DNA of 64,000 nt from the NCBI GenBank assembly GCA_949316235.1, contig OX438754.1:5503501-5567500 (forward strand), read 5' to 3'. Under the pieces are notes generated by a model. That model was not told where the DNA came from and did not search any database. It worked only from the letters and a program-made list of their open reading frames with translations. A program made the translations under genes and the position numbers. Position 1 is the first letter of the stretch. Every line of letters begins with the position of its first letter. The DNA comes from Oegoconia quadripuncta (Eukaryota; Arthropoda; Insecta; Lepidoptera; Autostichidae). Shown in pieces: positions 44,311 to 54,500 of this stretch.

Positions 44311-45786
44311 AAAAAAATTTTTTTGTTTTTTAATTAGAATGGGATCGCTCTTGACCTTAATCAGGACTAATGTCGAGATACTACGATGGAACGAGCTTTC
44401 CCAGAAGATGCCTATTTAACCTGACTTTAAAGAGCTGCGGGTTATATGCGATTGGAAACACAGACGGAGGCAATGCGTTCCACTCCTTAGCCGTGCGCAT
44501 TGTCGAACTTATCACCAAAAGCGAGCAACTGACGTTACTTAGTGTTACATCTAATTAAACTAATTATAGGTAACCTCCGTATGCACAGAGGGTATAATTT
44601 TAAAGTACCTACTGGACTACTTACTATTGTAAACATATAAAGTGAAGGAATAGAAGAGAAACAAATGAGAGAAAAGGAAAGCTACACATGTACAGCTGAT
44701 GACGTCAAAATTAAAATGCGATCACAAAGCAAAGGAACAATATATTTGAAATAGGCAGGTTGTGCGGTTGCAGATACAAATTATATTAATATACATTTCA
44801 TATACTTACACACAGATAGATAGACATACCTATTTAAACGTAACAATAATACCTAAATTACATTTATAAAGATTTTACCAAGTGTCTGCAGTATCATTAA
44901 AAAACACATAGAATCAATTAAAGTTATATGCTGGTTATAAATGGATTTTATTTGCTCTATTTATACTCATATTCTTGTAATTCAATAGTACATTATTGCA
45001 AAGGCCGGGAAATAGGCAATTGCAGGTCGAGTATGAGTTTGAAGGCCGAACCGTAGGCGAGGACTTCACTAATACGAGACAGGCAATTGCCATTTCCGCC
45101 GAGGCATATATAGTGCTTTTCTCAAAAGAATGCAGGGAAATAATAAATATTTAAATAACAAATCGAGACGAATTTTCAGCTTTGCCGCCGATTTTCTATT
45201 TATCATCTGTGCCGAAAGGCAAACGCATTTACGCATACAGCCACGTGAACGCAATTTGTACTAAGCAAAGAGATTTTGGTATGCTAAGAATGATAAAAGA
45301 GATCCAATCAAAGAGTGTATAATAACCCCAGCACGCTGTTTCATACAACATTGCTGGAGAGTTGTAATGTTCCAAATTCAAAAAACGCTCCTGCAATGGA
45401 TTTATTTTTCGCTGTCCGTAAATTAGATACTTCGAGTGTTCTTTTTTCGAAAGTAATGACAATATTTCCATGCATGTTTGAGAAATAACTATTTAAGTAT
45501 TAAAAACCAAAACCCTACAGCATATTTGTCATTTTGCGGGCGCCATGTCAGATTTTTATCCATTGACACTCTAGGGATCAAGACGAATCGACGACACCTT
45601 GCACTTCAAAATTCAAAATCGGTCTAGCCGGTTAGGTTGCAGAGGTAACATAGAAATCTTACTTACATACATAGATGCTCTTGAGAAAACATAACGAGGC
45701 TTTCTAGTACAAAAAGTGGAATATCTTCCGTATGTCGGTGGGTTTAGGTTATAACTTCTATTCCGATCGTTACGACCAGGACAAAA
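44311..45786. other. Gap with one dispersed repeat
   Basis: 45500-45665 shares GGCGCCATGT, ACACTCTAGGGATCAAGACG and GAGGTAACATAGAAATC with 31395-31560. 44330-44560 looks like an old retroelement end. No gene recognised. Confidence 0.35.
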
Positions 45787-46016
45787 TTAAATTTTATAAT
45801 AAATTCCATCTCTTATTATATATCTAGGACGATTGTGTGTATGTTCAATGTTTCCACGAACGATTATCTTATCTGCAGTCAATCTAACGGACGCCTTACA
45901 TATTCTGCTGTTCGTACATATCCATCTTTCATTATTTCTACTACGACTTTGATAGCAGAATGAGTACCCGTCTATTAAGACGACTTCCTTATTAGCGGTG
46001 TTCTTTACACAAATCA
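45787..46016 (-). CDS. mod(mdg4): F23: FLYWCH zinc-finger terminal exon
   Basis: Exon of 75 residues from the acceptor AG at 46017-46018 (cgcAG|TG ATT TGT). ICVKNTANKEVVLIDGYSFC, where the common GK is NK; Cys pair CTNSRIC; His pair H-T-H; end DGIYYKI. Related to F24 by QSRSNxxERWICTN. Confidence 0.9.
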
Positions 46017-46089
46017 CTGCGAACATATAAAATTAACAGCTTTATTAATATCAATAAAGATAGAAATAGGAATAATATAATGGAGTTAA

Positions 46090-46405
46090 GCTTTTTTTTT
46101 GTGCACAACGGGTTGGTACTTGACCTCAATCACACCTGATGTTAAGTGAAAATGAGGTCGAAGGTGGAAGCGTACTGACCCGGAGACCCCAACACATTTG
46201 GAGGACTGGCTATTTTATCTCTGACAACCGGAACACAACAATGCTATTAACATTGCTGTTTGGCGGCAGATTTAGCTAGCCAGGCGGACATTTAAATTGC
46301 CCTACCACCAACCAAACCGAGTATTTAAACATGGACTCCGCTGGGGATCGAACCCGCGACCTCTGAATCGTAAACGTTGTTTACATTAAGCCACGGAGGC
46401 GGTTA
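46090..46405 (-). mobile_element. SINE family C, near full length
   Basis: Minus head AACCGCCTCCGTGGCTTAATG and B box GGGTTCGATCCCCAGCGGAG; a short deletion in the body (GATTTAGCTAGCC). Ends in AAAAAAAGC on minus. Confidence 0.8.
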
Positions 46406-46417
46406 AAAGCAGCAAAT

Positions 46418-46725
46418 AAGCAGTGCGAAAGAAGACGTAGTGAGAAAGGTTGAAAAAGGTATGCTAAGATGATTCGGACATGTGGAGAGTATGAATGAAA
46501 GAAGACTAACGAAATAAATAGACGAAGCGAATGTGGATGGCAGTGTTGTTAGGGGAAGACCACGGCGAACGTACCATGATCGAATCGGCCCTAAACTCAA
46601 GACCATATAATATGAACAAGTTTAGGAGAGTGAATGAAGCAAAAGAGATGTGTTAGAATCGTAGCAAGTGGAAGTCTGTTATGTCTGCCTACCACTACGG
46701 GAAACAGGCGTATTTTGCGCTTATG
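46418..46725 (+). pseudogene. RTE-like LINE C-terminal fragment
   Basis: The series KVEKGMLR, FGHVESMNERRLTK and DEANVDGSVVRGRPRRTYHD is the C-terminal end of the family at 22265 and 25340, with a stop after MLR and another after TK. Confidence 0.75.
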
Positions 46726-46734
46726 TTGCGTGTA

Positions 46735-47035
46735 TGCATGTATATAAACAAAGTTCGCGTACTGGACGGAAGTATGCCCGCCTTATATGAAACACAACAC
46801 GCTATGGAGCGAGCGATATTCGGTATTTCAGTACGAAATCGAATCAGGATTGAAGATATCCGTAGACGAACGAAACATAGCCCAGCGGATTAGTAATTTA
46901 AAATGGCAATGCCAAGACACATAGTTAGTAGGATGGCTGTTGGGGCGTTAAAGTTCTGGAGTGGAGTCGAAAGCCAAATCGCTGGATCCAGATAGTTTCC
47001 CAACGGTTGCTCTGGATCTAAGGGGAGGCCTGTAT
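46735..47035 (+). pseudogene. LINE C-terminal fragment
   Basis: ALYETQHAMERAIFGISVRN and RIRIEDIRRRTKHSPAD, then shifted frames (GRLVGWLLGR-like), as at 35242. Second LINE type directly after the first. Confidence 0.65.
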
Positions 47036-47973
47036 TCATTTAAAAAGTTAGTATTTATTGTTTTTAATTTTGTTTTCAAACTTGTTTGATTGGTCGACTA
47101 CTTATAATTAAAAAAAAAGTGAGCTGCAATAGATTTTCAAACAACTTTACGACACAGATGAGCAAAGTGCCGCTTTTTGATTGCCATATTTGAAAAGTTA
47201 GGAGGATAATAAGAGGGTAGTTTGAAGAAAAAATAATTTGAATAAAAAACCATTCTGTTTCGGGAAAAACCTTTAAATTTTTACTAATCATTTAGTAGAC
47301 TAAGCAAATACAACAGATGAGAGTTTGCGTAGTAATAGTAAAAAATATATTCAGATTTTTATAAGAAAAATATGTTTTCATTGTAGTAGTTTTGTGTACC
47401 TAATAACAGTGATGATACACACACACAAGATTGAAATTGTTCTTGTAAAAATCAGACAAGGTCTACATGTTATACACAAAAATATTTTCAATCATAGGTT
47501 GTGATTTATAATGCTTCACTCAACAAAGATAAAAATCAAAATAAAACCAAGTTCTAAACCAAGTTTTAGAGTATACTATCGCGTATTATTATTCCAGGAA
47601 AAAAGGGAGAGCTCTAGTTTAAAACTGGATTTAGTTTAGTCAAATTTAGGAAAATTGCATCTGACACGACACCAATTATACTTCGTCGTTACATCCTCGA
47701 CATTTAAGTTCACCAGGTAGTCCACTCTTCTATGTACTAGGCATCTGCCTTCGGATGTAACGACTCATATAATTATGGTCAAACTTCACTTAGGTAAGTT
47801 TGTTTAACCTTTAATTTCCCCTAAGAAGTAAGGAAGAATGTTTATGTCAGCTCTTTTTAAAAAAATAGTCTTATATTACAAAAGGAACAATATCTACACA
47901 AAATTATCAATTCTGATATAAGTTAAGTGGTAATCAAAACTGTTTTGTTGTGTTAGATACAATCTTACAAACA
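47036..47973. other. Gap, nothing recognised
   Basis: AT-rich without a clear gene, finger or repeat. Confidence 0.3.
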
Positions 47974-48209
47974 TTAAATTTTTATAAATACCCCATTCCT
48001 TATTATGTAATTAGATTGTGGGTGTGTGTGTTCCATGTTCCCGCGAATGAATCTCTTGGCTTCGGTAAGTATAACAAACGCCTTGCATTTGGAGTTATTC
48101 GTGCATATCCACCTTTCTGTAGGATACCTATTGCTGCGACTTTGAAAACAGAACGTATATCTGTTTACTATGACAACTCTCTTGCCAGATCTGTTCTTTA
48201 CACAAATTA
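47974..48209 (-). CDS. mod(mdg4): F24: FLYWCH zinc-finger terminal exon
   Basis: Exon of 77 residues from the acceptor AG at 48210-48211 (ttgcAG|TA ATT TGT). ICVKNRSGKRVVIVNRYTFC: the usual GYTF is RYTF. Cys pair CTNNSKC, His pair H-T-H, end NGVFIKI. Two extra residues (SNRYPTERW) lie before the core Trp compared with F23. Confidence 0.9.
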
Positions 48210-48540
48210 CTGCAAACAATAGCATGTGTTTAAAATAAATATCGCAAAGGTAACATAGATAACGTTTCGATAACTAAACGACAATTGCCTGAGTAGATAA
48301 GTACGTCAATAGTGGATTTAATCTGAGAGCCGGAACTGCATAACAGCATTTCAGTATAAGAAGGTATTCCAATGGCTTAATTTTTAGGACAGAAAGATTA
48401 CTTGGTCTCTGGACATACTAGGATGGGACAAGGTACTTGCCAATTAGAGTACGAATAAAGTGCAATTTCAAAACTATTCTATACATATATACAGGCAACA
48501 AATACATTGACACGTTCTTTCATTGGAAATATACACTTCA

Positions 48541-48836
48541 TGTAGCGTCGGTGGGTCTCCACATTTGGGAGGTCCGGGTTCGATTCCCACGTCGGCCATG
48601 TACCGATAAGTTATTAAATTTAATTTAATTACTTATGTGCATTTATCCGACTGCTCTTAAACGGTGAAGGAAAACATCGTGAGGAAACCTGCATACCTGA
48701 GAAATAAAAATTCAAAGACATGTGAAGTCCCCAACCCACAATGGGCCAGCGTGGTGGACTATGGCCCATACTCCCTCATTATACGAGGGAAATCCTATAT
48801 CCCTGCAGTGGGATGTTTACGGGCTGATGATGATAC
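48541..48836 (+). mobile_element. SINE family D, full length
   Basis: Head AGCGTCGGTGGGTCTCCACAT, B box GTCCGGGTTCGATTCCCACG, body CATGTGAAGTCCCCAACCCA and end GGGATGTTTACGGGCTGATG. tRNA-derived. Reference copy of the family. Confidence 0.8.
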
Positions 48837-49364
48837 ACTTCATCTGTTGCAGTACAATTGGGTCGAACATAATACAAAATGGTTGACTATATTTTTTATT
48901 TATAATAGTACTTACAAATCGTAACCAAGTTATCTTATCATAAAACAAGTGTCCAAATGATAAACATTCCTTTTTTGAACAGCTGAGAGAAAAAGGTAAC
49001 TTACTTCTAACGGAACCGATTTTATACTGCAAAAATATTGGTATTATTCAATAAATATTTTTCAATTCAATTCATTAAAGTAAGTAAATTAAATTAAATA
49101 AATTAAAGTAAAGCATTAAAAGTAACAATACATTATCATTCCAGATTTTATGCACAAGCCATTATTGCAATATTATATCAATAGATTAACAGGTAGGTTT
49201 TTATATATTTAATTTCTACTTAATTTACTAACTGTACTACTACTACTGTGGCCAAGTCACCTTTGCTCAGCACACAGTATCATCATAACCTCAGCAGCAA
49301 AAAGAAAACAACCCAATTTTATTTCCATTATCACTTTAATATTACTTGTACCTTTATCATCATC

Positions 49365-49425
49365 ATCTTCACTTAACATCAGGTGTGATTGAGGTCAAGT
49401 ACGAACCAGTCGTGCATAAAAAAAA
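49365..49425 (+). mobile_element. SINE family C tail fragment
   Basis: TCACTTAACATCAGGTGTGATTGAGGTCAAGTACGAACC and an oligo(A) run equal the family C tail. Confidence 0.7.
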
Positions 49426-49434
49426 TATTAGCCA

Positions 49435-49580
49435 CATGACGCCCACTGAACATATGCCCCATAGATTTCCAAAGCGACCCGTTGCCGGCATCCTGCGATT
49501 TCCCGCACAACCCTAATTAGGAGCGTGGTCTAGGGCTTTTATGCTCCAACGGCCGTCAGCCCTAAGAACTACTGACACGA
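49435..49580 (-). pseudogene. LINE tail fragment
   Basis: GCCCACTGAACATATGCCCCATAGATTTCC resembles, reversed, the EEAYVQQWTS-type C-terminus seen at 35242. Decayed. Confidence 0.4.
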
Positions 49581-49599
49581 ACTTCTTTTTACTATACTT

Positions 49600-49874
49600 A
49601 TTTTTTTTTATGTACAACTGGTTAGCTCTTGCCCTTAATCACACCTAATGTTAAGTGAAGATGAGGCCAAAGGTGGATGCGTACTGACCCGGAAACCCCA
49701 TCTTATTTGGGGGACTGGCCATCTTATTTCTGACAACCGGAACACCAAAATGCAATTAACATTTAAAATGCCCCACCACCAACTAAGCCGAGTACTAAAC
49801 ACGTACCCCCGTTGAGATCGAACCCGCGACCTCCGTTTGGTAAACGCTATGTTGTTTAACCACGGAGGCGGTTA
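49600..49874 (-). mobile_element. SINE family C, internal deletion
   Basis: Minus head CCGCCTCCGTGG, B box GGGTTCGATCTCAACGGGGG; the central CTGTTTGGCGGCAG part is missing. Confidence 0.75.
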
Positions 49875-49889
49875 CATTCTTTCTTTAAT

Positions 49890-50170
49890 TAGTCTGCATG
49901 AGGTCCAAGGTAGCAATAGACTCACGTAGGGTACAGTCAACCTTCAGTAATCGCCGTGTCGAGTACCACTGTGGAACTAAGCTTATAGTAGGTACAATGG
50001 GAGGAGAGAAGAAGTGAGATTGTCACTTCAAGTTACTAATCAGATGAGGTGTCTACTACTTATGTTTTCATTCTTGATTCAACATCGTAATGAAACACCA
50101 AGCATCGCCCCTTATATTAGCTCGTCGTGTGCACCTTAAATTTTCTTATGAGGTCCATAGTCAGAAAACA
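49890..50170 (-). pseudogene. LINE C-terminal fragment, minus strand
   Basis: TTCAACATCGTAATGAAACACC and TTTTCTTATGAGGTCCATAG match the LRDRI ... GLIRKL part of the 35242-type LINE in reverse. Confidence 0.5.
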
Positions 50171-50696
50171 ACCGAAATTGATTTCTATTGCTACTTTGAC
50201 AATTTTTTTTTTATTATTAGGCACTTATTGTTGACAATGTTTTATATTTTATTCATATCATTGACTATTTTGTAATGGAATTATATTAGATCATTGTATT
50301 AGTCACCATTGATGATTGATCTCATTTTGCTTATTATTTTTTATTGACTTTGATTTGTTACAATCTTATATTCATGTATAATTTGAGAAAGCTTTATATT
50401 GGCATGTAACTCAGTTCTATGTTCATTTATTTATTAATTACCTAACTCGAAATTTTGACTAAATATCTTATGTGACACTTTGTTCTTCGATGATTTGTGT
50501 GTGACCATGAAAACTATTACGGCTTTTCACGCACTAACAATAAACTTATTTATGCTATGTACAAAGTAAAAATATGTAATTGGCTTAAAATTAGTAATAT
50601 TTATCTATAAGTACTGTACAAATGTTTTATGATTATACTGTTGATTCTGTATGAAAAAATAAAATACAAATAAAATTAATTTTCCAGACTTCTTAG
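50171..50696. other. Gap downstream of F25, nothing recognised
   Basis: Very AT-rich. No element or gene identified. Confidence 0.3.
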
Positions 50697-50926
50697 CTAA
50701 TATTTAATATAAACACCGTTCCTTATTATAAATCTAGGCGGTGGATGTGTGTGTACTATGGATCCGCGAATAAACATTTTGTCTTTAGTCAGATGTACCA
50801 TTGCTTTGCAAATGTTACTGTTGGTACACTTCCAACATTGCGTGAACTTGAGGCTGCGGTTGCAGTAAAATGTGTATCCATCTATTATCACCACTTCCTT
50901 TCCAGCTTTGTTCTTTACACAAGTAA
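50697..50926 (-). CDS. mod(mdg4): F25: FLYWCH zinc-finger terminal exon
   Basis: Exon of 75 residues from the acceptor AG at 50927-50928 (ttcacAG|TT ACT TGT). TCVKNKAGKEVVIIDGYTFYC; the core QCWKC has a Cys before the Trp, seen only here and in F26; Cys pair CTNSNIC; His pair H-T-H then PPPR; end NGVYIKY with TAG. A BEL/Pao element lies 49 bp upstream of the exon. Confidence 0.9.
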
Positions 50927-50975
50927 CTGTGAACAAATAACATGAGTTTTGTTACTAAATCCAGGGCAAAAAGGC

Positions 50976-51130
50976 TGTTGGCAAGTATAGCAACACTGTG
51001 GCAGCAGTAGCTACCTGGCAACCCTAGAGGTGACAGGTGAGTTGGTATTCAACTGTGAAATAAATAAATTCCATTCTTTAATATTGAACCGGCCGTTTAT
51101 TATTCAAACTACAAAGTCCACTGCCGAACA
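50976..51130 (+). repeat. Left LTR of the BEL/Pao element
   Basis: 155 bp, starts TGTTGGCAAGTATAGCAACA and ends TGCCGAACA. It holds AATAAA (GTGAAATAAATAAATTCC), a likely poly(A) signal. No difference to the right LTR was seen. It is short for the family. Confidence 0.95.
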
Positions 51131-51516
51131 TGGTCCTTCGAAAAGAAATAAATAAGAACTGGAGTGAAGAATAAAGTGTATCACAGCAATTTGACAAAAC
51201 CTTACTCTTTCGTATCGGCATTCACCACCGCCTTCGAGAAGGCCAAGAACAAGGATACGCGATCAAAGAGCAAGCATACCAGCAAACTACGGAAGTCATT
51301 AATTTCCTCATCATCATCACATCATCGAAGATCATCGAATATGGTTCATCTCTCATTTCTGTTCGGGCTTCGTGCAGCAAACAAGTGAGAAGTTGACAAG
51401 ACGTGCATTTGTTTTTTAGGCATTTGACATTTTATTTACATATCTGTTTTATTTGTGCGTGTTTTTATATTATTTTTCTATATTTTCGTTATTATCTGTT
51501 TATATAAGTGCTGAAT

Positions 51517-54500
51517 ATGGCTGAAGCCGATGTAACCGCGCTTAGGCGCACAAGAGGCTACCACAAAGGTATTATCACTAGGCTATTTAATTTCATAAGT
51601 GAAATAGATCAGGTGGTTGCAGAGGATACCGAAATGTTAATAGCTAGAAAGGATCGTTTGGTTAGCTCCTTCAGTGATTACGAGCATTGTAATAAAGAAA
51701 TGTTAACCCTAGATGTAACCGATGAGTCAGAGAATGTCGAGGAGGTCGAAAGTAGGTATTACAGGGTCTTGTCTACCCTGAATAAGGAAATAAAACGGCG
51801 CGATCTGGGCAATGACGGTTGCAAAGACCGCCCCCCAGTTGTCAGTAAGGTTTCTTTACCTCATATTCAGATTCAGTGTTTTGAGGGAAAGTTTTCTGAA
51901 TACAATCCATTCATTAGTCTTTTTCGTTCAATGATAGATAATGATAGGGCAATGGATTGTGTGCAAAAGTTTTATTATTTACGCTCATTCCTTAAGGGGG
52001 AACCTTTAGACCTCATAAAGAACCTACCTCTCACAGCAGAAAGTTACAAGGAGGCTCTTCAGATCATTGATAATCGGTATAACAATCCGTATAAAACAAT
52101 TAATGAGCACATTTATTGCTTATTGGATATAAAGCCTATTGCTAAGTCTACTTATACTAACTTACGTGAGTTTACAACGACAGTTAATCAGCAGTTAGCA
52201 GCTTTAAAAAATTTAGATCCTAGCTCACAGTACTGGGATAAAATAATTTGTTGTATTCTTATGCGTAAACTAGATTTATATACGGCGAGGGAATACCAGC
52301 TGGAGCGACACGGACAGAGTGAGGCGTCGATCGCCCACCTTATCTTGTTCCTGGAGAAGAAGGCGATGGCTCTGGAAAACGTTCAAGATCATCCAACTAC
52401 TAATTCCCAGCGTCCAATTAAGGTAGTCGCGCACAGCACCAGCCAAGAGAGTCCGTCGTGTATATACTGTAAGTCTGAACATAAATTATTTACGTGTAAG
52501 AAGTTTCAGCTGCAACCAATAACGGAAAGGTTAAACTTTGTTGCCCAAAACAAGTTGTGCAGCATTTGTTTAGGGAAGCATACTGCCAAATGCAGATTTC
52601 ACTTTAAGTGCGCTGATTGCAAAGGGACGCATAATACGTTATTACATCAACCAACCCCAATGCCGGGCCCACCACCTGTCACTTTATGGACAGGCAGTAA
52701 TGACAATCAGGTCCTCCTTCCCACAGCCCGGGTGAAATTGATAGCGCGTGATGGTACGCAAATACACGCTAAGGCCTTACTCGACAGTGGGTCACAGTTG
52801 TCATTTGTTACTACCAAATTAGTGGAGCTTTTAGGATTGAACCCCACTAAAAATTTTACAAGCGTAATGGGCATTACGAATCAAAAAAATACTTTAAAAT
52901 ATTGCTTGCCCATAGATGTACACTCGTTAGTAAATGATTTCACGATATCTGTAACATGTCATGTCGTTGACAGAATCACATGCATGTTACCGCAAACTAA
53001 AATAGACATTTCGGATGTCAAAATCCCAGACGGTATTTTACTGGCGGACAATACATTTAATATTCCCAGCGATATCCATCTGTTAATTGGTGCTGACGTT
53101 ATGTTTCAGGTGCTGATGCCGACGGAGGAACAGAATTATAGCAGCAGCCAATTACCTGATTCACACCTTCTTAATACACAATTTGGATATGTAATCGGGG
53201 GAAGCCTGCCATGCCACAAGGGAATAACTAAGAATAGAAAGATATCTTTAAAATGTGTCAAATATGATGACGATTTGAATGTCACCTTAGGGAAGTTTTG
53301 GCAAAATGAGAGTGTACCAGAAGTCTTTCATGAGAAAAGTTCGGAACAGGAGCTCTGCGAGCATATTTTCCAAAATACTTTTCAACTGAAAGACGATCGT
53401 TTTGAAGTTGTACTTCCTTTAAAATTACCTCTTCAGGAGGTCAATGCGGCTCTGGGCAATTCTTTTCACTTGTCACTCAAACGTTTCCTCAATTTAGAAA
53501 AAAAATTCCATTCAAATCCTGATTTGTTCATAGAATACCAAAAGTTCATTCAGGAGTACCTGTCTTTGAATCACGGTCACTATGTTGACATTGAGTCATA
53601 TGATCTCAATAAGGATGCTGTCTATTTTTTACCACACCATGCAGTAATCGACCTTGAACGTAAAACAACAAAAGTTCGTACAGTTTTTGATGGGTCCCTC
53701 AGAACTGACAAGAAGATATCTCTTAATGACTTATTATTGAATGGCCCACAAGTTCAAAGAGATTTGTTTGATATTATCTTATTGTTCCGATTAGGAGATT
53801 ACACAATAACCACTGATATTAGACGCATGTTTAGGAATGTCAGTGTCAACCCTAAATACACTTCCCTTCAAAATATTCTTTGGAGAGACAACACCACTGA
53901 ACCAATCAGGTGTATAAGACTAGATACGGTTACTTATGGATTGAAATGCTCAAGTTACCTAGCTACACGTTGTCTTAAAGAACTAGCCTCACAGCATGAG
54001 CACGATATGCCGCTAGCCTCATTTGTTCTCAGGAACTGTACATATGTTGATGACGTTTTGCATTCTCATAATGATTTAGACACTATTATACAGACAAAAA
54101 CGCAATTGCGCCAGCTTCTAAGTTTTGGGAGTTTCCAAACCCACAAGTGGTGTTCAAACAATGAACAGGTATTGTGTGACCTCTCTCCATCGGAGCAATA
54201 TTTTGACGATATCGATTTACAGAAGGATACTTGTCATTACAAGGCTTTAGGGCTTCGCATATTAATGAAAGAGGATAAGTTAAAAATTTCGAGTCCTGAG
54301 CCATACCAAAGTGAAAAACTCACTAAAAGAAATATTCTTAGTTACATAGGAAGGATTTATGATCCAATGGGTTTTGCGAGTCCCATTGTGGTAAAGGCTA
54401 AAGCAATAATGCAAAGACTATGGTTAGCCAATATTGATTGGAATGCATCTCCCCCGGACAGCATTGCTAACGACTGGTTAGAATTTTCATCCAGTTTAGC

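Noticed and set aside
51508..51516. GTG at 51508 as the start of the BEL polyprotein
   Set aside because: A retrotransposon of an insect should use ATG; the first in-frame ATG is at 51517.
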